A stretch of DNA of 64,000 nt from Adhaeretor mobilis (lineage in GTDB: Bacteria > Planctomycetota > Planctomycetia > Pirellulales > Lacipirellulaceae). Numbering within the stretch: the stretch's first letter is position 1; every line of letters starts with the position of its first letter. Shown in pieces: positions 54,493 to 63,919 of the stretch. The stretch is taken from contig NZ_CP036263.1 of assembly GCF_007741515.1 (NCBI RefSeq), positions 2,605,501-2,669,500 on the forward strand, read 5' to 3'. The notes beneath the pieces are model-generated. The model saw nothing but the letters and a program-made list of their open reading frames with translations, did no database searches and was not told the DNA's origin. The translations under genes and the position numbers were made by a program.

Positions 54493-55557
54493 ATGGCCAA
54501 ACTTACTTATAAGGACTCAGGCGTCGATCTCGACACTTATGAGCAGTCGATGGCTCGCCTTCCGAAGCACCTCAAGCGGACGCACTGCCCACGAGTGCTG
54601 CCCTGTGAGGGTGGGTTTGCTGGGCTGTTCCAGCTCGATTTCGCTGGTGGGCTCTTTCGCCGGAATTATGAGGATCCCGTGCTGGTTTCCTGCACCGACG
54701 GCGTCGGCACGAAGCTGGCAGTCGCGAAGCTGGCTGATCGGCACGATACGGTGGGCGTAGACCTCGTGGCCATGTGCGTGAACGATGCCCTCTGCTGCGG
54801 GGCTGAGCCACTGTTTTTCCTCGACTACATTGCCATGGATCGCGACGATCCCGAGCGTCTGGAACAAATTGTGCGCGGCATCAGCCAAGGGTGTGCCGAG
54901 AGCGACGCCGCGCTTGTAGGTGGCGAAACGGCCATCATGCCCGATTTGTATCGCGAAGGCGACTACGATCTGGCCGGCTTCTGCGTAGGCATCGTGGAAC
55001 GCGCGAGACTAATCGACGGAAAAGCAATCGCACCGGGCGATGTGGCCCTCGGCGTGGCTTCGAGCGGGTTGCATTCCAACGGTTTTAGTTTGGTCCGCAA
55101 AATTGTATTTGATCACGCAGGCCTATCGATCGACGATCATGTTGATGAGCTGGGCATGACGGTTGCCGAGGCACTGCTCACGCCAACACAGTTGTATGTA
55201 CGATCAATGCGCGACGTCATTGAGCACTACAAAGTGAAGAACGTCTTGCACGGCGTGGCCCACATCACCGGCGGCGGACTGCATGAGAATCTCGCCCGCA
55301 TCCTGCCGGCTGGCGTTGATGTTGAGATCCAGCGCAATAGTTGGGATGTGCCACCGATCTTCTCTTGGCTACAAGGTCTTGGCGATGTAGAAGATGCCGA
55401 AATGGCCCGCGTATTCAACATGGGGCTTGGCATGGTACTCATAGTAAGCGAGTATTATGCGGAAAGCGTCCAGAAGCAACTCGCCGAACACAATCTTGCG
55501 AGCTGGAATATCGGTAGGGTGCTCGAGGGCAACGGCGAGGTGCGTTGGAGCAGTTAG
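54493..55557 (+). CDS. purM: phosphoribosylformylglycinamidine cyclo-ligase
   Basis: 354 residues. [17 protein letters not shown] starts the family; [15 protein letters not shown] and [23 protein letters not shown] are conserved ATP-binding segments; [13 protein letters not shown] and [16 protein letters not shown] follow. It makes aminoimidazole ribotide in purine synthesis. ATG 54493 is chosen; the upstream open frame to 54463 adds nothing conserved. Confidence 0.96.
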   Translation: MAKLTYKDSGVDLDTYEQSMARLPKHLKRTHCPRVLPCEGGFAGLFQLDFAGGLFRRNYEDPVLVSCTDGVGTKLAVAKLADRHDTVGVDLVAMCVNDALCCGAEPLFFLDYIAMDRDDPERLEQIVRGISQGCAESDAALVGGETAIMPDLYREGDYDLAGFCVGIVERARLIDGKAIAPGDVALGVASSGLHSNGFSLVRKIVFDHAGLSIDDHVDELGMTVAEALLTPTQLYVRSMRDVIEHYKVKNVLHGVAHITGGGLHENLARILPAGVDVEIQRNSWDVPPIFSWLQGLGDVEDAEMARVFNMGLGMVLIVSEYYAESVQKQLAEHNLASWNIGRVLEGNGEVRWSS

Positions 55558-55582
55558 GAAAGCTCCACGATCTCTACTAGGA

Positions 55583-55620
55583 TCCCAGCTAGCCCGCGAG
55601 CTACGCCTCGCGCGGGATAG
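55583..55620. repeat. palindromic element between convergent purM and dsbD
   Basis: CCCGCG (55593-55598) and CGCGGG (55611-55616) flank GCTACGCCTC-type sequence like that at 41750. It sits between two convergent genes and may serve as a bidirectional terminator. Confidence 0.5.
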
Positions 55621-55623
55621 TTG

Positions 55624-57621
55624 CTATCGGGTAACAGGATAGCGCTTCGAGACTTGCGCCCCATCGCTGCCGGCTTTCGAAGGTCCGGCCTGATCCAAGG
55701 CATCCAGTACGTCCTGTTGCGAGAGTAGGTCAGGCAACACTATCGGCTGAGGATTCTCAGGTGGGTAAACGACTAGGAAGGGGATGCTGTTGCTGTTCAG
55801 TTCCTCCAGGGCAGCTTTGATAGTGTCGTTCTTGTCTGTCCAGTCTGCAAGCAGCGTCACGACCTCATTCTCGTTTACTTTGTTCAGAACGTCTTTGCGA
55901 TTGATCGCCACTTTGGAATTCACCTGGCACGTCGGGCACCAGTTGGCTGTGAAATCAACCAGAACGGTTTTCCCTTGGGCTCGGGCTTCAGCTAAGACTT
56001 TTGGCGAGTACGGTTGCCAAGGCAATTCGTACTCGCTAGGTCCAATCAATCTAAACGCGAGGAAGCCTATCAAGGCGGCGGTACTCAATCCGCCGATCCA
56101 GGACGTCTGACGCTGACCAGGCGAAGCGGTTAACGGTGTGCGGCCAATCCACCAGCAAGCAAACCAAATCCCCATGCACATCGTGAGTGTGGCGATGAAG
56201 TACTTTGCGTTGATCGTAGAGAACATGTACACAACCGTCCCCAGCAGAACGAACCCCATGAGGTTCTTAAAGGTATCCATCCAGGCGCCTGGCTTGGGGA
56301 TCCAGCTAATCAATGATGGGAACAGACCGATCAATATATATGGAAGCGCCATACCTACGCCTACCGACGCAAAAATCAGAAAGATGGTTGCCGTCGATTG
56401 GCTCAAAGTAAAAGTGAAGACCGGTCCTAAGAAGGGACCACTGCAAGGAGTCGCCAAGAGGGTCGTAAAAACGCCCATGCAAAAGGCTCCGCCAGGGCCC
56501 TCTTTGGCGGAGAGCTCGGTCGCCTTACTGGAAGTCGCAAACCCAGGGATCGGTAGTTCCCAAATGCCTAGAAAGCTTAGCGCCATGGCAAATACAAAGC
56601 CGGTCATTCCGACTTTGAACCAAGTGAGAGTAAATAGTTGGCCCCATTTGAGATTATCTTCGCCAATGCCAAGTTCACCGAAGCCGAGACTCAACAAGAC
56701 TGTGCCTAGCCCCGTTTGGACGAGTGTCGCCAGGACTGCAAGCAAGAGGAAGACCGATAGTAAACCGGCTGCGTAAGCCAAGTTCAAACCCAGGATGTGA
56801 CTGCGGTTTTCGCCACCTTGCTTGGCAAAGGACATTAGTTTGAGGCCAATGACCGGGAGCACGCACGGCATTAAGTTCAAGATCAGCCCGCCGAGCAAAG
56901 CGTAACCCAGAATTCTCGGCAACGACGTTTCAGATCCTGCAGCAGTCTCAGCGGTAGGCGATTCCCCGAGACCCGTTGTGGGCACAGGTTCGACCTCGCC
57001 AATCTGCGCAGTAAAAGTTTCCGTCGTGGGCATCAAGCATTGTTGCTCCTTACAGGCCTGATACTCGACTGTGCCGCGAATCGATACCGTCGCGGGATCG
57101 ACCCCAGGTGCCCACTCGATGGGCGCATACCAAATGACACGGCCGAAGTGTTCACGCAGCGCGAGGTCGTTCCAAATCTCTTTGTCGTAATGCACTTTCG
57201 GTGGGGTGAGTGCCTGCATTGGTTGTGTCAGGCGAAAAGCGTTGCTCGAATCGATTTCAATCTTCGTGCGGTTCGGCCCACCATCCGTTTGGTCGATCGC
57301 ATAGATGTGGTAGTCGGGGTTGATCGTGGCAATGATCTGCAACATGGCAGGCTGGTCGGCCGTTGCCTGAGAGAACGTTGCCTCGAAAGTAACTGGGTTT
57401 GCAGGCTCTGGAGCTGATCCGAAGTCACTGAACCCGAGATCGTCAGAGCCGAAGCTACCGAAATCGGGGGCAGCAGGCTGGGCAAACGCCAGCGGGGCGA
57501 TTGTACTGCACAGCACTACAGCACATAGGCAGAGAATTGGAGGGCTGAAAGCTTGGGGCAGTCTGGTCGAAATGGCACGCATGGCGAATCCTGGGCGGAT
57601 TTTTCTTAAGGGCAGGTTCAT
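55624..57621 (-). CDS. dsbD: thiol:disulfide interchange protein DsbD
   Basis: 665 residues. A signal peptide leads to an N-terminal DsbD-alpha domain (VEYQACKEQQCLMPTTETF, two Cys), then about eight membrane helices with NLMPCVLPVIG and LATPCSGPFLG (the Cys pair carrying electrons), and a thioredoxin domain with FTANWCPTCQVNSKVAI near residue 565. It passes electrons from the cytoplasm to periplasmic thiols. Confidence 0.94.
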   Translation of the reverse strand: MNLPLRKIRPGFAMRAISTRLPQAFSPPILCLCAVVLCSTIAPLAFAQPAAPDFGSFGSDDLGFSDFGSAPEPANPVTFEATFSQATADQPAMLQIIATINPDYHIYAIDQTDGGPNRTKIEIDSSNAFRLTQPMQALTPPKVHYDKEIWNDLALREHFGRVIWYAPIEWAPGVDPATVSIRGTVEYQACKEQQCLMPTTETFTAQIGEVEPVPTTGLGESPTAETAAGSETSLPRILGYALLGGLILNLMPCVLPVIGLKLMSFAKQGGENRSHILGLNLAYAAGLLSVFLLLAVLATLVQTGLGTVLLSLGFGELGIGEDNLKWGQLFTLTWFKVGMTGFVFAMALSFLGIWELPIPGFATSSKATELSAKEGPGGAFCMGVFTTLLATPCSGPFLGPVFTFTLSQSTATIFLIFASVGVGMALPYILIGLFPSLISWIPKPGAWMDTFKNLMGFVLLGTVVYMFSTINAKYFIATLTMCMGIWFACWWIGRTPLTASPGQRQTSWIGGLSTAALIGFLAFRLIGPSEYELPWQPYSPKVLAEARAQGKTVLVDFTANWCPTCQVNSKVAINRKDVLNKVNENEVVTLLADWTDKNDTIKAALEELNSNSIPFLVVYPPENPQPIVLPDLLSQQDVLDALDQAGPSKAGSDGAQVSKRYPVTR

Positions 57622-57813
57622 TTACAATGAATGGCAAAGCTGGTAGCCAGCGAGGGTAGGGTTTCTTAGGCGGGCTCGATTGTAGAGATTTTCAGCGCTC
57701 GGGCCAACATCGCTACGGTACTCTCAGGTTGCCTCTTTCCGCTATTATTATTCGGTTTGCCTCCTATTAGGCTCTGTGCGAAAGGATACTGAGCATTGAT
57801 TCGCACGCGGATT

Positions 57814-58875
57814 TCACCCCGCTGGCAAGACACCTGCACGTCCTCGCTCGATCATTGCTTCCAAACGAGTGGTCAAAAAACAGAGCCTTTCCTGGACAGC
57901 CGAAGGAGCGAGATGGGAAATCTCCTCATCTGAAACCAGCAGCCAGTGGAGCCAGCGATTGGCCGCCACAGCAACTCCGCCAGCATCAAAAGCTGCCATT
58001 GTCGCCAGTTCAGATGGTGAAATCCTGCGAATCAGGGTGTATGCCGTAAGCCCAGCAGTCCATTTCTCATGGTCATCCAGGGTGGTGCTGCCCAGCAACC
58101 GAGCCACATCCGTCATGGGGCTGTCCACGCGAACTGCTCCAAAGTCGATGAGGCCTGTAACTTCGTTTCCGGTGAACAGCAGGTGCTCTCGGTGCACATC
58201 GCCAAGAATCCATCGCAGCGGGAGAGGCATTTGGACCACTTTGGCAACTTCCTCTTGTATTATCGGCAAGCAGCTGCGAAGAGCTGCGAACATGCGTTGG
58301 CAACGTTCGGCATACAGCGAGTCCGAGGTAACGATCAACTCGGCCATTCTTGCTTGATAAATGTCTTGCGAGAGTCCCTTGAGCGTGGAGTCGCGAACCT
58401 GGATACCTCGAGAACCCCCCGAACTCACTTCCGGACTTGTGCGAAGTGAATCGGCAAGAATGTGAACGGTTGCCAATGTTTCAAGTGCGGTCTTGGTTTG
58501 CTCTCCTTGCAAGTCTTTTACGGGAAGTGCCGCGCCAGGCAGCCATGTGAGTAACTCCCAGGCATGTCCATTCTCGAAGATATGTGTCTCTCCCCGTAGG
58601 GTCCGCATCACGCGGGGCGTGAACTGGCACTGTTGCGATTGCAAATGGTCGAGGAATCCGTGGATCTCAGCGAGACGTTCAGCAGGAGGTCGATCGGGCA
58701 GTTGACGCAGGCAATACGATTGCTCTTGGTAGTCGATTTTCCAGAGGCGCGCGCCACTTAGTCCGCCATGACTACCCAGCTCCTGCACGGATCTTCCCCT
58801 GGAGGGAGGCAGCCACTGGGCAATGACTTTTTCGAGATGCAACTCGGGAACGAGAATCATCAGTTCAAGTTTCAA
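57814..58875 (-). CDS. aminoglycoside phosphotransferase-fold kinase
   Basis: 353 residues with the protein-kinase-like fold of APH enzymes: LSGARLWKIDYQEQSYCLRQ (phosphate loop and Lys region), LRWILGDVHREHLLF (catalytic loop, HGD reading LGD) and VTGLIDFGAVRVDSPMTDVARL (metal-binding Asp). Substrate unknown; many members phosphorylate small sugars or amines. Confidence 0.82.
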   Translation of the reverse strand: MKLELMILVPELHLEKVIAQWLPPSRGRSVQELGSHGGLSGARLWKIDYQEQSYCLRQLPDRPPAERLAEIHGFLDHLQSQQCQFTPRVMRTLRGETHIFENGHAWELLTWLPGAALPVKDLQGEQTKTALETLATVHILADSLRTSPEVSSGGSRGIQVRDSTLKGLSQDIYQARMAELIVTSDSLYAERCQRMFAALRSCLPIIQEEVAKVVQMPLPLRWILGDVHREHLLFTGNEVTGLIDFGAVRVDSPMTDVARLLGSTTLDDHEKWTAGLTAYTLIRRISPSELATMAAFDAGGVAVAANRWLHWLLVSDEEISHLAPSAVQERLCFLTTRLEAMIERGRAGVLPAG

Positions 58876-59115
58876 AGCGATGGTAGGTAGCTAGTTTGGC
58901 TCTTAGCATTCTACGGGACCGGCAGGCTGGAAGTTCCAACGTAATTGGCCATTTTCGATAGGGATTAAACAGGCGGAAACCGGAGGGAACCGAGCGAAGT
59001 GGGGTATTCCCCTAGGTACTCAGTTCTCTCTGTTTCCGCTTGTCCAAGACACTTCACACTGTGTGGCACCAAACTTATCCTGTAAGCTGTGAGCTAATAA
59101 ATAGGCGATTCCTCC
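58876..59115. other. divergent intergenic region with inverted repeat
   Basis: About 240 bp upstream of the PII gene. ACAGGCGGAAAC and GTTTCCGCTTGT form imperfect inverted arms about 60 bp apart (near 58970-59043). Role unknown. Confidence 0.4.
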
Positions 59116-59463
59116 ATGAAACTCATCATCGCAATACTTCAGCCACCCAAGCTAGAGGCGGTGCAGCAGGCATTGCAGCAGATTGGGGTGCTGCGTATGA
59201 CCGTCTCTGACGCGATGGGCTACGCGCGTCAACGGGGCCAGGGTGAGCTCTATCGCGGCTCGGAGTACAAGTCCAACCTGCTTCGTAAAATTGCTTTAGA
59301 GATTGCCGTGAACGACGACTTTGTTCAGAGTACTATCGAATGCCTTGAAAAAGTCGCTCGGTCTAGTGGCGAAGGAGCAATCGGCGACGGTAAAGTTTTT
59401 GTACTGCCCATGGACGCGGTCTACCAAATTAGCGATGGCCGAGACGGGCCCGGGGCAGTTTAA
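59116..59463 (+). CDS. glnB: PII nitrogen regulatory protein
   Basis: 115 residues. MKLIIAILQPPKLEAVQQAL is the start; the T-loop is YARQRGQGELYRGSEYKSNL with Tyr51 at the position uridylylated in E. coli; GDGKVFVLPMD is the C-terminal nucleotide segment. PII senses 2-oxoglutarate and ATP/ADP. No ammonium transporter is adjacent; instead a degenerate receiver gene follows two bases later. Confidence 0.92.
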   Translation: MKLIIAILQPPKLEAVQQALQQIGVLRMTVSDAMGYARQRGQGELYRGSEYKSNLLRKIALEIAVNDDFVQSTIECLEKVARSSGEGAIGDGKVFVLPMDAVYQISDGRDGPGAV

Positions 59464-59465
59464 AC

Positions 59466-59837
59466 ATGGAAGACGTTATGCCACTAGTGATTCTCCTGAG
59501 CGGCGACCTGATGTCTTCTTCCCGCCTCGAGGGAGCCGTACGCAAGCAGAGTGCCAGGTTGGCCGTTGCATCGTCTCCCGAGCGAGCCTTAGAACTGGCT
59601 GCCGACGAGCAGGCACGGCTCGTGCTGATCGATCTTACGCTCGGTGGGCTCGATCTTGCTGTGTGGCTACCCAATTTGCGCGAGCAGTGCGGCGAGCGTG
59701 TGGCGGCTCTCGCCTATGGCCCGCATGTTCACGAAGCCAATCTGCAGGCGGCTCGCCAAGCAGGCTGCGATGGGGTGGTGAGTCGCGGGGGGCTGGATCG
59801 CAAAGTCGATGAACTGTTGGCGGGATTCTTGGCGTGA
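59466..59837 (+). CDS. degenerate receiver-like protein
   Basis: 123 residues with a CheY fold (LVILLSGDLM, RLVLIDLTLGGLDLAVWLPNLRE, ALAYGPH, GCDGVVSRGGLDRKVDELLAGFL). The phospho-Asp equivalent (Asp56 in LVLIDLT) is present, but the paired N-terminal acidic residues and the conserved Lys are missing (SGD and SRG in their places). It is probably not phosphorylated in the usual way. It is translated together with the PII gene, two bases upstream. Confidence 0.7.
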   Translation: MEDVMPLVILLSGDLMSSSRLEGAVRKQSARLAVASSPERALELAADEQARLVLIDLTLGGLDLAVWLPNLREQCGERVAALAYGPHVHEANLQAARQAGCDGVVSRGGLDRKVDELLAGFLA

Positions 59838-59850
59838 TCGCTCAAGTTTC

Positions 59851-60948
59851 TCATTCAGTGCTTACTTTCGCCGGATCATCGAGTGTGACTTGATCCATCT
59901 CTGCTGCGTCGATCTCGCGCCGCAGCAGCAAGTAGATCGCTACCGCCGTTGGGAATAGGAAGGCCATTGGGAACGACTTGGCGATGCCCATGAACGATCG
60001 TTCCCAGAAAAGTCGCACTTCATTGAACCATGAACCACTTCCAGCTTCCACCAGCAGCCACTGCTCGAGGACCTGCTCACCTCCGCTGAGGCCTAGCAAA
60101 TGGTAGCAAGATTCTGAACCAAAGTTCAAGATCGCAAAAAGCAACCATTGTGCGAGAATGCCAAGGATGGTCGCGAATGCAATATAAAAAAGCAGGTGCA
60201 ACGGGCGCTGGAAAACGTACGAGTAAGATCGGCTCACCGCGTCGAACGCATCGCTGCGTTCCACAGCTACTGTGGACCACATGAGTGGCCAGCCCAGTAG
60301 CAGACCGATGGCCGCGATCGCGAAGCCGAGACCCATCAGCAGCGGTACAATCATGAGCAGCCCTGTCAGCGCGGCACCGAGTTCCAACCGCGTGATCAGG
60401 CCGATCAGCACTAATGGTAACGCCATGACCACGAGGCCAACGAACGTAACTGCCGGCGCACCGAATGTCGAAGTCCAGTGAGATGCCGCAGCTCTTAAGG
60501 CTGCGAAAGGCCCAAGAGTTTCTTCGCGCGTAAGATACAAGGCGGCAATCCGGGCAATTGCTCCGCCGAAGAGGCTCCAGGTGACCATCGTCCAGAGGCC
60601 TAACACGCTATAGCCGAGAGCCAAATTAAGAGTCGTTGCTTCGCCGAGACGTAGCAGGGGGCGTATCGCCCATTGCCAGCCCTGGATGAGTGGTCCGAGG
60701 TTCTTTGTCGAGAGAAAGTCTTCATTTCCTGGCATGGGGGCGTCGCTTAACTCCCCCATGAACCATCCGTTGGTGCCCAAGAAGAGGTATTCAAGCAGTC
60801 GCCAGCCTGCTTGGGTCAGGAGCACACCGACCAGTGCCAGCAGTAGCACCCGAACCATCAGCGCCACGCGGGTCGCACGGGCAAGAATCAACCAAGGGCA
60901 CAGTTCGTTCCAGCGAATGGTGTGCAGCGTGCCGGAAGAGAGGTTCAT
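59851..60948 (-). CDS. polytopic membrane protein, unknown function
   Basis: 365 residues from ATG 60948, which overlaps the yacG stop (ATGA). About six membrane segments are visible (ATRVALMVRVLLLALVGVLL; YSVLGLWTMVTWSLFGGAI; LVMALPLVLIGLITRLELG; LLMIVPLLMGLGFAIAAIGL). The family is common in planctomycetes, but I assign no function. An upstream start at 60993 would overlap yacG by 48 bp. Confidence 0.75.
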   Translation of the reverse strand: MNLSSGTLHTIRWNELCPWLILARATRVALMVRVLLLALVGVLLTQAGWRLLEYLFLGTNGWFMGELSDAPMPGNEDFLSTKNLGPLIQGWQWAIRPLLRLGEATTLNLALGYSVLGLWTMVTWSLFGGAIARIAALYLTREETLGPFAALRAAASHWTSTFGAPAVTFVGLVVMALPLVLIGLITRLELGAALTGLLMIVPLLMGLGFAIAAIGLLLGWPLMWSTVAVERSDAFDAVSRSYSYVFQRPLHLLFYIAFATILGILAQWLLFAILNFGSESCYHLLGLSGGEQVLEQWLLVEAGSGSWFNEVRLFWERSFMGIAKSFPMAFLFPTAVAIYLLLRREIDAAEMDQVTLDDPAKVSTE

Positions 60949-61157
60949 ATCTCGGCATCCTTGGCCGAGGCGATCTGTTCGGGCGTATCCCACGGGGCAT
61001 CCGGCTTTTCATCTGCCTCGGGGTCGGGGATATGAGGCAGGCCGTAGTCTTCGCCCAACCAACGCCCCAGATCAATTGTCTGGCACCGCGCACTGCAAAA
61101 CGGCATATGCTTTTCGCTGTGCGGCTCGAACAGTTTTTCGCAGGTGGGGCACTTCAT
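60945..61157 (-). CDS. yacG: DNA gyrase inhibitor YacG
   Basis: 70 residues with a treble-clef zinc site (KCPTCEK, then PFCSARCQTIDLGRWLGEDY), the YacG pattern. In E. coli YacG binds GyrB and inhibits gyrase. The downstream membrane protein overlaps its stop by four bases. Confidence 0.9.
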   Translation of the reverse strand: MKCPTCEKLFEPHSEKHMPFCSARCQTIDLGRWLGEDYGLPHIPDPEADEKPDAPWDTPEQIASAKDAEI

Positions 61158-61194
61158 CGAGTCTAGTTTTCAGTGAGCAGTTTTTGAATCGTTA

Positions 61195-61321
61195 CCACGC
61201 TCCTGCGTGGGAACGCAAACTTTGGCCGCTCTGCGGCCTTTTATCTTAGAACAGATTTACATTCTTGCTTGCGGTTTCGCCGCGGAGCGGCTAGATCTCC
61301 CGTTCCCACGCAGGAGCGTGG
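61195..61321. repeat. inverted-repeat element (MITE-like)
   Basis: Perfect 21-bp arms at 61195-61215 and 61301-61321 (core CCACGCTCCTGCGTGG) bound a 127-bp segment with internal GC-rich symmetry. No frame inside resembles a transposase. Confidence 0.8.
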
Positions 61322-61355
61322 GAACGAGGTTCAATGGAGCTGCGGAATCAACTCG

Positions 61356-61652
61356 CTACTCAGTCTTTTTTGGCTTGCTCTTGGAGTCTTTCTTGTCCGA
61401 CTTCTTGGCGTCGCCGCTCGCTTTCTCATTGGACTTCTTTTCTTTCTCCGCACCCTTTTTGTAGGACTCGCTACGATAGTCGGTTTCATAGAATCCTGAA
61501 CCCTTGAAGACCACGGCGGCACCGGTGCCAAACAATCGACGGAGCTTGAGCTTCTTGCACTCGGGGCATTTGCGCTTATGCGCATCGTTGATCGATTGGA
61601 ATAGCTCGAACTCGTGGCCGCAGGCGTCGCATTCATAATCGTATGTAGGCAT
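61356..61652 (-). CDS. FmdB-type zinc-ribbon protein
   Basis: 98 residues. MPTYDYECDACGHEFELFQS and KRKCPECKKLKLRRLFGTG form a zinc ribbon of the FmdB family, followed by a Lys/Ser/Asp-rich charged tail. Putative regulators of unknown role. It lies 82 bp downstream of grpE on the same strand. Confidence 0.85.
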   Translation of the reverse strand: MPTYDYECDACGHEFELFQSINDAHKRKCPECKKLKLRRLFGTGAAVVFKGSGFYETDYRSESYKKGAEKEKKSNEKASGDAKKSDKKDSKSKPKKTE

Positions 61653-61734
61653 GGCGTTATTCTATCCGAGAACAAGCATTCGTTAAGAGCCGCAACGGGG
61701 AGTTATTTACAGTGTCGCTGATCCAGAGCTGCGT

Positions 61735-62295
61735 TTACTGTTCGGGAGGACCCGAGGAGACAATCACCTGTGAGGCTCGCACCACGCGGTCGTGCATGCG
61801 ATAGCCACACTGGGTGACCATCATGACGTGATTTGCCTCGACATCTTCTGACGGCTGCTGCAGGATCGCCTCGTGGAATTGAGGGTCGAAGGGCTGGCCA
61901 AGGGCGTCAATCGGTTCGCACTGATGTTGCGCAAGCACCCCGAGTAGCTGCTGACGTACGAGACGAAAGCCTTCCAGCAGGGGTGTTGCTTCGCCGCTCT
62001 TGTCGGCTGCTTCGATGGCCCGGTCCACATTGTCGACGACTGGCAGCAGGTCGCGGGCGAGCGAGAGCGACGCGTACTTTCGCTCTTCAATAAGTTCACG
62101 GGCACCGCGGCTGCGGGTGTTTTCCAGCTCAGCTGTGAGACGCAGCATACGATCCTTGAGGTCGGCAACCTCGTCCACGACGGCGTCGGCTTGTTCGACG
62201 GCGGCATCGATTTGGCCCGCAATGGCGTCAGAATCAGGCGATTGGTCTGCTTCTCCAACGGGAGCGTCATCTTCAGCAGGTGGTTTCATGGGCAT
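61735..62295 (-). CDS. grpE: nucleotide exchange factor GrpE
   Basis: 186 residues. A coiled-coil helix (LKDRMLRLTAELENTRSRGARELIEERKY) and a beta domain ending GYRMHDRVVRASQVIVS show GrpE. It frees ADP from DnaK. dnaJ lies upstream on the same strand, dnaK elsewhere in the window. Confidence 0.95.
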   Translation of the reverse strand: MPMKPPAEDDAPVGEADQSPDSDAIAGQIDAAVEQADAVVDEVADLKDRMLRLTAELENTRSRGARELIEERKYASLSLARDLLPVVDNVDRAIEAADKSGEATPLLEGFRLVRQQLLGVLAQHQCEPIDALGQPFDPQFHEAILQQPSEDVEANHVMMVTQCGYRMHDRVVRASQVIVSSGPPEQ

Positions 62296-62315
62296 GGTAG
62301 TGACCTCAATAAGTA

Positions 62316-62386
62316 GTTAGCCGCCGAGCTTGCTCGACGCGCGGTTGCAAGAGTTGTCTTCGCGCCGACCAAGGTCGGCGGCTAAC
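62316..62386. repeat. palindromic element between grpE and dnaJ
   Basis: GTTAGCCGCCGA (62316-62327) and its perfect complement (62375-62386) bound a 71-bp segment. The inside carries GAGCTTGCTCGACGCG, similar to the core at 38185. Confidence 0.65.
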
Positions 62387-62430
62387 GGTGCGTATTTGGA
62401 TTTGATGAATTTGCGAACGATGTCGAATAT

Positions 62431-63585
62431 TCAAACAGCATCATCGATCGCCGTTTCGTGAATAAAGTACTGTTTCATCTTGTCGAGAAAACTCTTACGT
62501 TTTGGAGCCACCTGGGTGTGTTCCAACTCGGCAAGTTCCCGTAGCATGATTTCCTGTTCGTCGGACACTTTGGTCGGCACGTCGATTAATACTTGTACGT
62601 GGAGGTCGCCACGGCCAGAAACACGTGGGTCGCGCATGCCTTCGCCGCGCAGGGTGAATACGTCAGCGTGTTGCGTACCAGGCGGAATCGTGACTTCATC
62701 GCGGCCATCCAGCGTGGGTACTTCCAACTGGCAGCCGAGCACCGCCTGCGGGTAAGTGATCGGCACGCGGCAAATCAAATGCTGGCCTTCGCGATCAAAT
62801 AACTCATGTTCTTCGACCGTGACCACGCAGTAGCAATCGCCGGGGGGGCCACCGCTGGCACTCGGTTCGCCTTCGGCGGTGATGCGGATCTGCATATCGG
62901 TGTCGATACCGGCCGGGATGTCGACATCCGCTTCCACGTTCTTCAGCAGCGTGGCTTTGCCTTTGCAAACACCACAAGGCTTGGTGATCGTCTTTCCTGC
63001 TCCGTGGCACGAGGGGCAAGTGGTTTGCATGCGGACAATGCCCGCCTGTTGAATCACCTGACCATGCCCGCCGCAGTAGGAGCAAGTTTCCACCGCTTTC
63101 GGATCAGCCGCGCCGGTGCCTTCGCACTTCTGGCAGGGCTCTTGCCGTTGGAATTCAACGGTCTTGCAAACGCCCTCAGCAGCTTCGTGCAGGGTGAGCG
63201 TCACATCGCAGCGAACGTCGCGGCCCTTGCGAACGCGCCGTCGGCTTCCACCACCTCGACCCCCGCCACGCCCCCCAAAGATGTCGCCGAAGACATCGCC
63301 AAATGCACTGAATATGTCTTCAACGTCGGAAAAGCCGCTACCTGCATGGCCTTGGCCGTTGACTCCGGCATGGCCGAATTGATCGTAGCGGGAACGCTTG
63401 TTCGGGTCGTTGAGCACTTCGAACGCTTCGCTACATTCTTTGAACGCGGCGATCGCTTCTTCGTCACCCGGGTTCTTGTCTGGGTGGTACTTTACAGCGA
63501 GTTTTCGATACGAGACCGCAATCTCGCTGCTAGAGGCTGTGCGCGACACGCCGAGCGTTTCGTAGTAGCAGCGTTGGGTTGCCAT
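62431..63585 (-). CDS. dnaJ: co-chaperone DnaJ
   Basis: 384 residues. J domain with HPD at 34-36; Gly/Phe region; a zinc domain with four CxxC repeats (CQKCEGTG, CSYCGGHG, CPSCHGAG, CGVCKGKA, the last with Ala for Gly); then the C-terminal substrate domains. It stimulates the DnaK ATPase. Confidence 0.96.
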   Translation of the reverse strand: MATQRCYYETLGVSRTASSSEIAVSYRKLAVKYHPDKNPGDEEAIAAFKECSEAFEVLNDPNKRSRYDQFGHAGVNGQGHAGSGFSDVEDIFSAFGDVFGDIFGGRGGGRGGGSRRRVRKGRDVRCDVTLTLHEAAEGVCKTVEFQRQEPCQKCEGTGAADPKAVETCSYCGGHGQVIQQAGIVRMQTTCPSCHGAGKTITKPCGVCKGKATLLKNVEADVDIPAGIDTDMQIRITAEGEPSASGGPPGDCYCVVTVEEHELFDREGQHLICRVPITYPQAVLGCQLEVPTLDGRDEVTIPPGTQHADVFTLRGEGMRDPRVSGRGDLHVQVLIDVPTKVSDEQEIMLRELAELEHTQVAPKRKSFLDKMKQYFIHETAIDDAV

Positions 63586-63596
63586 GATGGTAGTAG

Positions 63597-63615
63597 CTCA
63601 GCCTTCCAGGCTGAG
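63597..63615. repeat. short palindrome CTCAGCC / GGCTGAG
   Basis: CTCAGCC TTCCA GGCTGAG directly upstream of dnaJ; 7-bp arms. Confidence 0.5.
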
Positions 63616-63664
63616 TCGAGTGAGTTGGAGCAGATTCTAATCTTATCAAGCGTTGTACTGGCCT

Positions 63665-63731
63665 TAACCCGAAGCGTAAGTGAGGAAGAGCTGCCGTAAA
63701 CAGTTCTCTCTCGCTTACGCTTCGGGTTAAG
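63665..63731. repeat. palindromic intergenic element with CCCGAAGCGTAAG core
   Basis: Arms of 21 bp (63665-63685 and 63711-63731) match at 20 positions, 25 bp apart. Like other gap elements here it does not overlap a gene. Confidence 0.75.
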
Positions 63732-63861
63732 ATTGCTTTACCAATCTGAAAACGTTCTAGTAGTTTCAACCATTACGAGTCGGCTAGGCAAGTTCAAGAC
63801 ACCAAGTGCCAAGAATTCGGGCTGGAAACCCCTTTGATCGTCCTAACAAACGGTATACAAA

Positions 63862-63897
63862 CCGGGCCACTTGTCTCTCAACGAAGTGGCCCGGATA
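63862..63897 (-). terminator. terminator of the partial gene at the window end
   Basis: On the minus strand CCGGGCCACTT and AAGTGGCCCGG (11 perfect pairs) with an 11-nt loop and a short U-run (TTTGT). It follows the stop codon at 63920. Confidence 0.75.
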
Positions 63898-63919
63898 TCT
63901 AATCTTAAATACTCAAGGA

